From NCBI RefSeq assembly GCF_017654505.1, contig NC_054553.1:1354501-1418500 (forward strand): a DNA stretch of 64,000 bases, written 5' to 3'. Made by a program: the position numbers and the translations under genes. Each line of letters opens with the position of its first letter. The first letter of the stretch is position 1. This document shows positions 37,916 through 51,649 of the stretch, one piece after another. The notes under the pieces were generated by a model. It made no database searches. It was not told where the DNA came from and worked only from the letters and a program-made list of their open reading frames with translations. Source of the stretch: Polyodon spathula (Eukaryota > Chordata > Actinopteri > Acipenseriformes > Polyodontidae).

Positions 37916-40475
37916 ACACTCTGAGGTCAGCCTATATTCCTGTTAGTAGTGATTCAGCTAGTTACAGGAGGCAGCTTGATGAGGGATGGATGTTTATGAA
38001 GTGAAGTGTAACAATTAGGAGATCTGGGGGCTTCAAGATCCACTTGTAGTCACAAGTATTTCCTCTTTCATTCTTCTCTCCCAATGCAGTATACTTTATT
38101 CTGGAACGTCTTTGTTTTGGGTATTTAAGAAGCATTTTTACTGTGTTTTTAAAACAGTTTTAATTTGGGCTTATTGAGACTGACAAGCAGAGTCTAATGT
38201 ACACGTTTGATTTTTACTTGTAATTGTGTACTTCAAATGTGTACTTCAAATTATGCCAGAGTTATTTGCCAGAAGAAGAAAAAATAAGTTTTGCACTGCC
38301 ATTGTTCTCCCTGCCTCTTTATCCTTTTATCTGTATCTAACACTGACCTCTTTCATAGCTCAGGTGTCTTAGCAAGGGTCCAGTCAGCAAAAATGTTTTG
38401 GCATTTCACACTTGCAATGCAGCTCTTAAGGGAGATAAGACAGGATAAGGAGAAGTTGAGACTTTGCCTCCCTCTCCTGCCCCCTTCCCTCCAGCAAGGA
38501 GAAAACCCCTCAACGTTCATCCATTCAGATCGCAGGGAGCATAGCGGGAGCACGGTGGAATTGAATGAAGGGTGGAAATCCTGCAAAACCTGCTTTCTCC
38601 ATTTATTAAAGTGTGGACGTTCCTTCAGAAGATAAGAGAATAACGCAGAGCTCACCCGGGTTCATTTGTGTAAGCTGTGTAAAATGTGACAGCGGCAGCC
38701 AGGCCAGGTCTGCTAATCCATTCAGCTTTCATGCAGCAGTTGAATTACCCTGCTATTGAGACGGCTTTCCTTGATAACTACGTTTCAGTTATTTTTGCTT
38801 CTAAAGATTTAATCCTTTGTGACGCCAAAGAAAACAAATCCGACTCTCACTTTTTTTTTTTTTTTATAGTTTGTTGACTTGTTTTTTATTATGATGGCTT
38901 ACGATTACTGAACCCTCAGTTTGTAACTCTCTTCTGTAATACTCTGGGGCATTCCCGTATGGCACCCTTGAGTTTTTGTTTACTGCTGTGTCACGACAGG
39001 GCTCCCCTAAGAGTATCAGTCAGCCTGTTCTGTACCTCGAGCATTTAAACTAGTTTGAAGGCATCTCCCCAAGGATGGTCTTCATGCAGCGAGAGTGCAA
39101 GCATGACGGTGGCAGCTTAATACTCCACGGCACTAAACCTTGGTTCGTCACTGTCCTCAGAGCTGGCCCTGATTTCAACTCTAGCATTTTTGACGGGAAT
39201 GCAGCACATTGGTAGATCTTCTTAATTTTACATTAGGGTACCGTCTTTTTTTTTTTTTTTGTTGATGCAGTTGGAGGCAGACGATCTCCTGATGGGAAAG
39301 GGGGGGTGGGGGTAGGGGGGGGTTAATAAATGTTTTTGTGTTACTTATAAATTAATCCTAAAAAATGAGAGGAAAAAAAATAAAAACCTACAAAAGACTG
39401 TACTTATTATAACTATATTAGTACAGAGCCGTAATTTAAAAGGGGTCACCTCCTCTTTGAAATCCTGCTGAGAATGTCCCTCTCCCCTGGGAGAAGGGCT
39501 GCAGCACGTCCTGTGAAGCATGTTCAAATGTAATGATCATTTTCTTAGATTCAGAGTAATGAGCCTGGTCTTTGATCTAGTCTCTTTCCAGAGTGCTGGT
39601 ACAAACGGGTCTAATTGAGTCCCAATTACAGCAGACTGTCTCCGGTCCAGCGAACACATTCTATCCCCAGAGGACATTCAAGACCAAGCTGTGATTTGGC
39701 ACAGTGGCACAGTACTGTATCTGGGTGACTGAAGCATTTAAAATGACCAAGTACATTAGTTCAACCGGATGCTTGCAGTTTAGGGAAGAAAACAAATGAA
39801 TCAGTAAGCCCTGAAGTGGGATACAATACACTACAATGGCGTTTCACACAGCTGTGCTCCAGAGAGCTTTACACTGCTATAAACACTGCTTAACAAATTA
39901 CTAGGCTGGTACAATCACACCGAGAACTAGCAGCACCACATTTAAAATGATTCTTTTTGTGCACGTCTTTCAGCACAAAGAGGCTTTGTGATGAAAACGT
40001 ATTTAATGGCAGCAGCTTTCATAACTCACCAGCAGACTAGGCTTGTTAACTTAAAATCTACTTGAATCAACAGAGCTAAAAACAGGAGGCTTGCATCAAA
40101 AGGTCACTGCAGATGCTAGCAGTTCCCCACCCTGTAGGGTGTTGATGGGGGAAGCACTTTGTGTTGTAATAATCATTTTAAAACCCCAACCACATCTTGT
40201 CTTCTTGCAAACAGTAGTTTCCCCAGTGGAATTGAGTGTTTCAGCAGACCCCTGTGTGTACAGTGTTGCCTTACTTGTGGGGGAAAATAAAAACTGGAGC
40301 ATTTTAGGTATAGGACGGGATGGAAAGAGTCTTGGACCTTCTGCGCACACGCTCTGGCCTGGAGCGCTTTTCACTATTTTATTTCACCCTGGAGTTTGCT
40401 GTAATAATGGGATTAACAGGGCTTTTAGGCAATAAAATAATTTCAACATTTGAAACCAGGGGTGGTAATGGAATT

Positions 40476-40498
40476 AAAAAAAAAAAAAAAAAAAAAAA
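40476..40498 (+). repeat. A23 homopolymer
   Basis: Uninterrupted A run in intron 2. Confidence 0.95.
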
Positions 40499-42426
40499 GC
40501 CTTGATGGGTTTTAATACTGAAGGGTCTGCAGTAAAACACAGTGCTGGAGCTCTAAGTGACGAAGGGGATGGCACTGCATCGCTGTCTGCTCAAGCAGCA
40601 CGAGAAGAAACCAGAGCGTTAATTAGTCCACATGCTGCGTTAATCTGGTCCAACATGAGGACTTCCTGTATGGTAACCTGGAGCATGATGTCATTTCCCT
40701 CTAGACCTGGAAACCACACTTGCGGAGGAAGAGTGTTTAAATAAATGTATTCTAGTGACCTCAAAATCGCAAGGATGGGAATAAGAGGGAGATAATGATT
40801 CATTTAAGCTTTATTACGCTACTTCTTCTGCTGAGCTTTCATGCAAAGACTTACCTTTCAGGTTATACCTTGCATTAAAAAGACAGGGAATGGTTTAAAT
40901 TACTGCCGAGCTGTCACACGCTTTATGTAGAATGGGACTTCACAGGTCTTAGGAGGCTAAGTTAGCGAGGTTTATTGGGGATCGTATTCGCTATTCCAGC
41001 TTCTGAATTGCACTGGTGTGCAATAACACTTCCCTCAATGGGAAAGCTGCCGTTTATCAAGAGTTATTCAAAAGGTGTCATTTATGTATGTATGCATTTT
41101 CAGAAGGTACTCTGAGGGGGTCACGAAACAGCATACTAAGTGATTGATCAAACAGCAGCGGGACTCCAGCCTTACTTAGGCCAGTGAGTGCCGTGCTTAC
41201 AATCCTTTACAAATGTACTGAATGCAATAAACAGTTTCAGTGGGTTCCTTTAGGCAGGCTGCAAACTGCAACTATCTGATAACTCAGCTATTTTATAAAA
41301 ACATTGGGTTTTTGTATCTGTTTCTTGGTTCGTGTAAGGAGGGCATTCTGAATAAATGCCTGTCAAATTCTTGGTGGATTTATTAGTTAGCATTATAAAA
41401 GTCCATAAAATTCCACATCCTGGTTGCTTTTACAGAAATATGAGCTAAACATGTCGGTTCCTGTTACAGATGGCAGAAAATGGGGGGAATTAAGTTTCCA
41501 AAATTAGCTACAAATAAATAATTGCAACTCGTATACAAATCGCAAATGCCTGTTTCTTTGATATAAAAAAGGTTATTTGAGTGTAACAGGAATAATTAAT
41601 TACTTGGACTGATTCCAGTTTACATGAATAAGACATCTTTTGGCCATAATCATGTAAAACTTTTAATCATGTTACATGACAACCCATCTTAAAAAATAAA
41701 TTAATAAATAGAGGCGTTTTTAAAAATAGAAAATAAGCAACGTTAACCTAAATGTAACGTTCGAATGCTTGGGGTTGCTGACTCTCTAGTTTACCTGCCA
41801 GTATGGATTATAGTCTGTTGAATCGTGTGATCTCGAAGCTCATCAGTACCTGAGCTATCTGTCTCATCCGGTTCATGGCATGCTTTACTTATCATTTGCA
41901 TAGACTGCATCAGTTTTAACAGCGTTATACAGAGCGTGAATTAAACAGAAAATCTGAAATGAGGACAGATCTAATACCGTGTTATATGCTGTACGGTAAT
42001 TTCTTTTAGACGTGGAAACAAATCTCAGATTGTGCATTGTGCAATATGGGCACAAGCAAACTCTTGGAGGCATTGTTTAGATAAGCTAATGTCATAACTA
42101 ATGATTTACTACCCCTGTTCATAGGTAACCTTAGCAACTTATAAGCATTCCTGGCAACATATTATACAAAGGATGGCGTCACATGAGCAAAGCAGTTACT
42201 TTTAAATCTTAGTTTTATCTAAGGTTTAATGGGAGGCATGCTCTAAGATTTTGAAAATGGGGTTTTTAGTTGGGGAATGAGCAACCAAATTCCTCTGGAC
42301 TTTGAAATTTGACTAAAGGGAATGTCATATGCACAGTCCAAAGTGAATAATGTGTTTTGTGTAAAACAGACCTTTTGTGTAAAACCTTTTTGCATTCAAT
42401 CCAGAAAAAACATAATACTGTTCATT

Positions 42427-42453
42427 AAAAAAAAAAAAAAAAAAAAAAAAAAA
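42427..42453 (+). repeat. A27 homopolymer
   Basis: Uninterrupted A run in intron 2. Confidence 0.95.
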
Positions 42454-43025
42454 TTATTCTACTAAGAGACAGAAAAGCAATTTATAAACCTCATTGGAAC
42501 CACCATATCCTGAAAGGCCTCAATTTGATGTCATATTTTACACATTGCCAGATGTACTGTCCCAGGGGTTAAGATTATTCTTGTGTATAATCTTTTTACC
42601 AGCAATACTTTAGAAAGCCATTTCTTTGACAGGAGCCAAGGAAATACAGTATTTAGGATCCGTGTGACTGTTGCACTGTTTTTGGTGCGATGATTGATGA
42701 TTCCAGTGTTTTCTGTTTGTTTTGGTTTATTGTTTATGTGTACTTATATGTACAAGGTTATCTTGCTGGATTTTGGAAAGATTATCTGTTCTAAAATCAT
42801 ATATGGGTTTCCCTGGTAGACTTCAAAACAACACGTTTTAATGGTTGACTCTTACCGGATTTGATCTAGGTGTACATTTCTGTGATTGATTATCTCTCTA
42901 TTAATGATTTTACTTTAGTTATTGAATTGGATCAGCAAACTACTTTAACAATTACATACATGTGCAAGCATCTGTCTGTCACACAAACAGATTGACAGAC
43001 TAATATAGCTGGTGTCAGAAACAGA

Positions 43026-43046
43026 GGTGTGTGTGTGTGTGTGTGT
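43026..43046 (+). repeat. (GT)n short microsatellite
   Basis: About ten GT units. Confidence 0.95.
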
Positions 43047-43978
43047 TATTTAAATGATTTATCACAAACTCAATGACAGGCATTTATCTTGAATGATCTG
43101 TGCCTGTGGTGTAGTGGACACTGGACCAGGAAAAGCTTAAAAAAAAGTTTGTTAATATAAAATGTGCTTTTAGCTTTAGAAGTTTGAGCTTTTTTGGCAA
43201 CGCCTCTGGCGTTACTTATCAAAACTGGAACCCGTGACCTTGGGAAACAAATGATTAAGAACAGGAATGGGGCTGTAACAAATATCTGTTCCCGGAATGC
43301 AGTCTGTCAACAGTCCCAGCAGCCTCTCTGGGTTCTTTCTGTACACTATCGCTTTGCCGCAAAAGGAAATCAAATACTCCCTGTTGGTATGGAGATGCCA
43401 GCGGAGGTTCATTTGGAAGGAGCGGTGTCTCCACTGTCCCTTAGGCTGAAATGGTTTCGGTGTCAGTTCTCTTTTAGTGCCGGGGGGCTGACACCGGCAC
43501 TCCTCTAAGGCTCTTTCTCAGGATTTAAAGGTCGCCCTTAATATCATTGTTGGAACTGAAGTCGGACCTAATCTCCTGCAGCTCTGAAATCCCTGCACTA
43601 ACCCCTCAGCTTAATTTGGCAGCAGATTGGACAACTGTTTCTGATCTGATGGGGCAGCCACGGAATGGAAAATCCCCTCCCAAACCTCACATCTGCAAGC
43701 CACGGCTCAGTCAGAGTAACATATTCTTCCTGCAAGCAAGGCAGGGTAACAGTGTTTGCAGATGGATAGGGTTTGGAGAGCTCTGTGTGTGCTGTAGGTC
43801 TTTATTGTGACAGATCAGTTATAACTGCTGCACATGGGCACTGATCAAAAAAAATAAAAATAGAATCTATCATCGTAAAGCTGCTCTGTACGATACATTA
43901 TACATTAGATTATTCCCCTACTGTAATGATTTTCAGCCGAGTGTTTCAGTATTTTGATGCCAAAGTTTTAATGTGTCC

Positions 43979-43999
43979 GGGGGGGGGGGGGGGGGGGGG
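43979..43999 (+). repeat. G21 homopolymer
   Basis: A pure run of about 21 G on the transcribed-gene sense strand. It could form a G-quadruplex in the intron 2 RNA. Shorter G-runs occur near 47305, 49278, 49542 and 61080. Confidence 0.95.
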
Positions 44000-46900
44000 T
44001 TAGTATTTGGCAGGAGTTTTATAGGCAGCTGAAAAGCTTGTTAATTTGATCCACTGTGTCTTTGCATCCCACATCTTTGTTTTCATTTCATTTATTTATG
44101 TATTTATTTTCATTTTGAGTTCAGCAAGTGATCTTATTTTTTGTTGTTGCAAGTTGCAAGTATTCCTGTGGGATGGGTTTACAGCTTGAGTCCCGTCTAG
44201 ACAAAAATACTAAAAGAATGGGTTCAAAGGGTTTGTTTGGACCAATACGGTACGTTTTTATGGGTGCTTTGTGCACTTTCCGCACACAGTGACCCTAGTG
44301 GGTGTTGTCTGGTTTTTGCAAGTGGCACAGAAACATCATGAGTGACTGGAGAATGTGCGATTCAGAGAGACACATACGAACAACAAATTAGTAGAATGAC
44401 AATCTTTGTTACATGAATACAAATTAATGAATGCAAAAAATTTGAAAATACGCAGTGCAATTGTGTAATTGTTGAACAAAAAAAAAAAGAAAAAGCCACT
44501 AGCGTTTGGCCTGCACCTGTTGTCGGGGTTTGCCCGAAAGTTTAGCCCAGAGGACAGAACTCCCAGTCAGTCAGCATAGCCTTGTCTCTCAGCACCTCAG
44601 GTACTTCTCACAGCGTTTGTTTAATGGTGTTTGCTTTGTAGCTGTCAAAACTGTTTGCCTGGTCGTTCAGGTGGGTAGGTCACAAAAGGACTTGTTGCCA
44701 CTAAACTGGAATGCTATGTTTATGTTGAGACAGTTTGACAACAAATGTTCTTTGACAGAAGTGGTCCAGCCGTACTGCAGCGCTCTGTGGATTACTTTTT
44801 TTTTTTTCACATCAAAGCCCTCTGGGGGAAAACAAAAAAGTGTATTCTGGAAATTCAAAGGCATACTATCAAAAACACATCAGTGTTGGGTTTGAGAAGC
44901 GTTAACTTAGACATTGGGGTTACATTTTTTTGATGTCCGACTTCAGTGGCTGAGGATAAGTGCAGAAGTTTGAAGTCGGGAATTCTATAAAAGTGCACAT
45001 TGTCTTTGAGACTGTTTGTTTATTATCAGATAAATTGAAATTTTAAAAAGGATTTGATAGCTAGCTCGCTGTTGTGTGCCTATGCAACTTGTTCACAGTA
45101 GTTGGCCAAGCCCTTGATACTAATGATCTTTATGTAACATAAATGGATGGTCACCAATGGATGCAACTGAATTAAATAAGAAGATGCAAAGCAGGTGAGT
45201 ATTTCAGCCTTTGCATGTAAACACACGGGATGAGGCAAACATTTTGGAACGGAAAGTTGCATGGACACACTTTGACAATCGTTCTGCGTAATATAGAAGT
45301 GAAATGGGAAAAGTAATTTACTATTTAAAAGCCCATTTTGTTGTTTCATAGAAAAAACACGTAAATGAAATCAAGTTTACTATTAGCACATTTCTCAGTT
45401 GTGATTGAGATAATTACACGAAAGGCTTAACAGGTATCAGCTCAATTCTTAAAGTACACTAGACACTGTTTCTTGTTTCTCACACACTCAATGTAATTTC
45501 AGCATCTTCCCAATACTCTCACGTTTGTTTTATTGGGTTGTTAATAGGGTAATAAACTTTAAAACTGCATTATTGACTTTTGCAAGCCAAATTGATGAAA
45601 ACAGGAGTTACGGTGATAGGGGAAAAATAAACATAATCAGCAAAGCTGTGAAAAGCAATGTAATCGTGTCTGTCGATTACTGCTTTGAGTGTGGAATTTA
45701 AATTAATATCTTGTGATGCTCAACGTGAAGCTCATATTCATCACAAAGTACATCAGTGCAAGTGATATCAGCTGTTGGCTTTGTGTTTTTCACCTGCTTT
45801 CCGTGTGGTCCCCAGCAGTCACAGTATAAAATTCACTGCTGATCACCTGAGTAGGGTTAGCGATGTCCTAGGTTTGAAGTGCAGAGCATTACAGTAATCC
45901 AGATATTATTCATTTTAAGAGAGCGAGAGAACAGAATTCACCTTATAGGAAACCCTTTCCTTTCAATGCTGACTTTGACATTTTAAAGGTTTGTCTTTTA
46001 AAATGTCACAGAAAAAAAAACTGTATAGCTATACTTGCTTGCTGAGCTTGGCAAAGGCTTTTGCAGGGCATTGTTTTCAGTAGTTTGAAGCCTAACAAGC
46101 TGTTAAGTGAGTGCCTGAACTTTTACAAGAGCTGCACATTTCCTTCATTGCAGAATGAGGCAGCGTGCCAGGGGTAACGTGAGAGGGTTTAAAGTGGTGG
46201 AGTGAAGCGGGCCACGGTGGAAAAGAGCTTGAGGCTCCACCAGATCGAAATGGAAACAAGAATACTAAGCTTCCAGATGCCTTCCATTGTGGGCTGTGTT
46301 ATAGGTAGTTAGAAAGATTGCAAAGGGGTAGTTTGCCTTAAGGGATGCTACTGTACTTAGCCATGCCAAAAGCCGTCATTAACAGAAAAGAGTTAAAAGC
46401 GTGTTTGATTTTTTGACACCTGATAATGCCGTCTGAGTTGTACAAACAGCCCTTCCACAGTGTTCTGGGCCCTGAGGCCATGGTGCAGTGGTTTGGGTCA
46501 AAGGCGAGAATTAACAGGCCAACCAACAGCAGATGGGGATGAAATGCTAGGACGTAAAACAGTCCCCTTGGAAGTATTCTTTATCAAACAACAAAGAAGA
46601 TGTTTTACCCATCCCAGGGGATAAGCGAAAAGCTGCTGGAATCGCACTCTGCTCAAGTCGTATATGCATTTTATAACATACAGATATATGCAATTGGAAG
46701 ACAAAGAAGTGTCGTACAATGTTAAGAATACTTGCAAGCTGTTAAATTAAGTTAACGAGTTCAGAAATAAATGATTTTTGTATTTAGGCAGTTGGTGTTC
46801 ATATGCGCTAGCAGTGGAGTCCCCCTTGTCACAAGAGCAGCATCAAGACCCTTAGCAGCCCGCCCTTGTGACGAGGGATCCCGGAGTCCTGCTGTTTTTC

Positions 46901-47574
46901 CAGGTGAAAGAAGGAGCTCAGTGTTGCTCAGGCTAACCGCACACTGGGTATCTCGGAGCCTCTGCCCTTGTTTTTTTTGACACAGGATCTTCTTTATATT
47001 TTGTGCACAGCCGGTGACAGCAGTTGTGGAGAGATGGGACGCTGCTGACTTCTCCCTTGGACTTTTTCATATCCTACGTCAAAGACAGCAGGTTGTTCAA
47101 AGCTGGCCTTTGTGGGTCTTCACAGGAATTTCTTAGCCTTTAGGGGCATGGTGAGGGTGGGGGTGTATGGGACAAGAATTCCCCAGTTGACAGGACTGTG
47201 CAGATTACCAGTTTGACAGGTTGACTTTTTAAAAATAAAGAAAGGACCCAATGTCCAATGCCAAAAACAAACAATAAAATGTTGTGAGGTAGAAGGGGCT
47301 GTTTGGGGGGGGGGGGGGGTTGGCAAGCCTCCATTACTGTTTTTTATTGGGATCCCAAACTCCTGAAAAGCAGACTTCCAAAGGAGAGATGTGTAACTTG
47401 GCTATGTGGGGAGGCACGACGTGATGGATTTTTTAATCTATTTTGTATTTCTTATTAACGGACTGCACTGGCAGAGTCATTGATGTCTAATAAATGAAAG
47501 CACTGCAGCACAAGGCTCCTCAGTCTCCTTTGTGCCCGTGGAGGTCTGATTCAATAGAGTCATCTTGAACCGTC

Positions 47575-47850
47575 CTGCTGCTTTCTAGTCCCATGCCACA
47601 TTCACTATTTGCATGGCAGCTCGGCACATTTCCCAGAACGATGCATCTTAATAGTGGTGACATCACTCCGGCAGCAGACCCACTCCCACTCAACACCCGC
47701 CTCCCTGCTAATAGACCGTTAAGGGTCCATTCGACAAACTAAAACATGATTTGTTCTTTGGGTAATTGCTCTTGGCTATTGATTTTTACTTTTGCCTTCT
47801 ACAGCTGCCGCCATAGAGATTAAAAACGATTTGCTTTTATTCATGTTTCT
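47575..47850. promoter_or_regulatory. candidate non-coding element in intron 2
   Basis: Repeat-free stretch with GGTAATTGCTCTTGGCTATT and TTGATTTT, ending in a pyrimidine tract and CTACAG followed by about 28 open codons and a stop. The acceptor-like end and short frame look fortuitous, but the texture is unlike the surrounding intron. Confidence 0.2.
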
Positions 47851-47921
47851 TCCACCAGATAGCTTTGCAAGAAGTGGCAATAACACATTGTAAAATTACA
47901 AAGAAATAAAAATAAATGCAA

Positions 47922-48029
<108 letters not shown>

Positions 48030-49649
48030 GTATAATAATCGGGGAGGCAGCACATTACCACTGTATACATTTTTTTGCTTTTATTCGTCAAACCAGTGAA
48101 GGCGAATCTGGCTCTTTTACTTTCACCCTGCATTTGTGTACTGTAGATTAGTTATTTTGTTTCTTGGAATTAAATACATTTGGAATAAAAATCAACCACC
48201 TTGTTCTCTGCAAGAAAGTGTAATCCTAAAATAGGAGTCCAACAAGTGACTCGTGGTGATTGCGTGGTGAAACGTGTGGATTACAATGGCTGCATTCTTA
48301 ACCATGCATGCCACTTTACTGGTCCATTAAGCATGTGAATGGGGAAACCCACAGAACCTGTCCTTCCAGGTCAGTGCTGCTATGAAGGATAAGCTGTTTG
48401 CAAGGTGTTTGTTTAGTGCTGATATGTTGCAACCTGCACCATGTGTTTTGCACCTGGTACACCTCAGCTCTAGCTGCTAGGCTGTTGATATTGCAGTCGG
48501 ACATTTTCATTATCATACTGTGTTGGGCGACTAACAACATGCTTTTCCAAGGAGGATACCAGCACTCCTCCTCATCCCTGATGTTTATTTTACTCCCTGG
48601 TGTAAGAGGAGGAAGTGTTCCAGGAGCTTCCTGTTTCCAAAACACAGCAGACATCTTTCACGATGCAGTGCGAGCGAGCGGGGAAAATACGGTTTGATCC
48701 GAATCCAGAGTAACTCATTTGAATAGAAACCACACCAGAAATTTTTTTTTGGTTAGCAGTGCATGTAGCAGACATAGTGTCTGCTGTTTGACAAATTTTC
48801 ATCCGCATACAGTACAGATCTGCTTCACTTAATCAACTTCAGGTGGAGCTTTGTTAAACTTTCTGCTCTTTGTGATGGGAGGGTGGATAAGGATGCCTAT
48901 CTGGGGTAGCCATTGTTTATAGATAGTGAATAACATTAAGTGCCAGTGTTATGTTGGTTCTGATCTTCCTGGAGTGCTACAAACAGGATACAGAACATTG
49001 TTGTTTGATGAAATAGCATGCCACAGTGCAGTGTTCCATAATTAAACATGTCAAGGAAAAAGGCAAGAGTTTCAGGGATATGCTTGAAGTGTTTTTTTTT
49101 AAAGCTAGCTGCCTTAATAAACCTGAAAATCAAGAATAATTGCTTGTGGATCGAAATTCCCATGTCTCTTGTTTTTTGTATGACGTACTTGTTTTCTTCA
49201 AAGACCAGTTTCAGTTATAATGCCCTTGAAAATGGCAATAAATGAACAAGTCTGATTAAAGAATACTTGGGGGTTGGGGGGGGGGGGGGTTTGCATAGAA
49301 ACAGTAAAGTTGGATTAACAAGCAAACAATTCTACTCAAGGCACTTGCGTTATCCCTGGATGTGTGTGGAGAGTTTTCTTCTCATGGCTCCCAGCCTTTG
49401 TGCAGTGGCTCGGCTTAAAGAGAGAGCTTTGATTCTCATGGAGTACGATCTAATTAGGTGACCACTTTCCTAAATGAGAACTCAGCTGCAACATCGTAAT
49501 GGGGGGAAGTTGATAATAGACTGGGAAAGCGGTGGGGGTAGAGGGGGGGGGGGCATACCTATAGTTTGGTGCTTTTATAGCTCCAATATGTATTCAAGCT
49601 AGGTCATTTTTACAGCACAGATTAGACTGACAGTTGTGCCACATTGTCT

Positions 49650-49770
49650 TAAGACCAGAGCTTGTTTGAGACAGTGCTGACATTGGACTGGCAAGGCTCA
49701 TTTCCTTCCTGTATATGATTTGAGACCAGGCTCCTAGAGAAGGTTTTAGACCACTGTGCCACTCTGTCCC
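49650..49770 (-). mobile_element. possible tRNA-derived SINE fragment
   Basis: Minus strand reads AGAGTGGCACAGTGGTCTAA near 49767-49748 (a typical SINE A-box head) and about 25 bp later GGTCTCAAATCAT (49715-49727), a degenerate B box. The A-B spacing is short and no tail was found, so this is less sure than the 32.7-kb fragment. Confidence 0.35.
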
Positions 49771-50159
49771 TAAGTATGTGACCATTCACAGAAGAAATGT
49801 TCAGCTCAAGGCATGTGTAACATGCTGTAATGGTTACGCTTGTAACTTGGCTTGCCGAATGCACTGCCGACTTAGTTTGTGCAAGGAGAAAACATATTCT
49901 ACAAACAGAACGTATAGTTTAAGTGCTGAGTGAAAACTAAAATACAAAACAGCAATGACCAAACCGAACATTACAATCTGAAGCAGTTTCTTTGTAGGCC
50001 TCTTGTGTTTGCATTTTTCATGCATATATGGGTGTGGCTGTCTTTCTACATTGCTGTTCTTTATACAATTTTAAATATCCCACTTTCAATCGTCGGTGTT
50101 TGATGGCAAACATAATACATGTACATTTTTATTGTGAACATTCTTTCATTTAAACTATT

Positions 50160-50703
50160 AACACATCAAAGACAAGTCGTACACAGTCCTCCAGTCATTG
50201 TCAAGCACATCGTGGCACATCGTGTGGAGCGTGCCCTGGCAGGCTTGTCCCTCATGGCACCCCATGAGCTCACATTGCGGAGCGGAGTCCGAGGTAAAAG
50301 AAAAAGAGGAGCCTGGTAAATCATGCTGTGATTGCAGGTCCTGGAATATGCGAAGGCCATCCTCGTTAAAAAAAACATTAGCAGTGTGTATTCCCCTGGT
50401 TATCCATAAGGGAAAAGAGAATGGACGACGCCCTGATAGAAGCAGGTGATTATTAATAATGGGGGAATGGGAGTGCCACTTAATCTGAGGCGCTGTGTGT
50501 TTTTCCACAGAGCGCCATCCTGGTAGTAAGTGGGTAATAACAGGGCCAAAATAGAGTGCTTTCAAGGAATTTGTGAGTGAATAAGATCCTGAATATGTGT
50601 ACCTTTTGATGAAAAGAGCATGTTCAGCATAATAAATACACGCTTCATGTAAAACACAAGCATCTGGTGGATTTGAACCTGTTTTTAATGCGTGTTGGAG
50701 CAC
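50160..50703 (-). mobile_element. L1-clade LINE ORF2 C-terminal remnant, frameshifted
   Basis: The minus strand carries an open frame of about 181 codons whose middle matches the region after the reverse transcriptase in L1-type LINEs: SPIINNHLLLSGRRPFSF, then a W, GIH, and NEDGLRIFQDLQSQHDLPGS. After that (near 50300) similarity jumps to another frame, reading FFFYLGLRSAM, a stop, AHGVP, a stop, then GTSLPGHAPHD, as expected of the continuing LINE protein with one frameshift and stops. The catalytic RT core and the endonuclease are absent, so this is a dead 5'- and 3'-truncated copy. It lies antisense to efnb1, ending about 130 bp before exon 3. No target-site duplication or A-tail was identified. 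The family assignment rests on remembered motif patterns. The exact limits are uncertain. Confidence 0.75.
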
Positions 50704-50836
50704 AAGAAACTCTTTTAGAGACGTTAATGCAATGTTTTTTTTTTCTATAATGCAAGCCGTGACTCACAGTATCGATCTGTGCTCTTGATATTTCCTGGGA
50801 ACAGTTTACTAACACGGGAACACTGTTTCATTACAG

Positions 50837-50929
50837 CTACATCCAATGGGACAGCAGAAGGACTGGAGAACAGAGAAGGCGGAGTCTGCAACACTCGCTC
50901 CATGAAGATTATCATGAAAGTTGGGCAAG
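50837..50929 (+). CDS. efnb1: ephrin-B1 exon 3 (end of receptor-binding domain)
   Basis: This 93-bp exon completes the ephrin domain. It begins after TTTCATTACAG, with CT finishing the Ser codon split from exon 2, and ends at a GTAAGC donor whose preceding G opens an Asp codon. It encodes [18 protein letters not shown] and then [13 protein letters not shown]. The fourth conserved cysteine (GGVC) pairs with a cysteine from exon 2 to complete the two domain disulfides known in the family. NGT is an N-glycosylation sequon at the position conserved in ephrin-Bs. The ENREGGVC and KIIMKVGQ strings are strongly B1-like. It was too short to stand out as an open frame and was found from splice sites and homology. 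An antisense L1 remnant ends about 130 bp upstream. Confidence 0.95.
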
Positions 50930-51436
50930 GTAAGCCACTCTATTGCGATAGTAATAATAGACAAACCTCTTGGGTTGGATTGTTTGTGTTGCTTATATAC
51001 TAAAAACATTTCCAAATTCCTCTTTTATGGTAGCCTTATATCTTTCTCATAAAGTAGTACCTGTGAACAGACATATACAGCTACATGGTAAAAGCTTTCC
51101 GTTACTGCAGGGCTTGCGATATTTAAAAGCTGCTGACTGGGCTGGAAGCGTTGCAGATAATGGGACAGCCATGGCTTCACTTGAACCTATTGCTCATAAT
51201 CTGAAATGCTCCTGGCAATGGGATTTATAGTGGATACTCGGCAGCCAATAGTAGGATATGGAAAATGGCCCACTGGGTGACATCATAGCTCATAAAATAT
51301 TCCAGACGTTACTTTGTATTCTATTTATAAGCGCCCACAGTAAAAGCTTTGGATTTATTTTTTTTATTATTATATTCATGAGTAGGGAAGTGTCTTTCAA
51401 GGTAAAGGTAGATATCCAACATTTTCATAAGTTTCT

Positions 51437-51437
<1 letters not shown>

Positions 51438-51476
<39 letters not shown>
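51438..51476 (+). repeat. T39 homopolymer
   Basis: The longest homopolymer in the window, 510 bp after exon 3. Confidence 0.97.
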
Positions 51477-51479
<3 letters not shown>

Positions 51480-51580
51480 ATTCACCAGACAGATGGGACC
51501 CGTCTGTTTCATATTACAAAAAAAGAAACACAAATAGACAGCACTTCTGTTAACAGAACAGACCCCCCCCTAGCGCCGTT

Positions 51581-51584
<4 letters not shown>

Positions 51585-51649
<65 letters not shown>

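Noticed and set aside
43090..43135. A-box-like GTGGTGTAGTGGACACTGG
   Set aside because: No B box at an appropriate distance; not enough for a SINE call.
46470..46500. A-box-like CCATGGTGCAGTGGTTTGGG
   Set aside because: No matching B box or tail.
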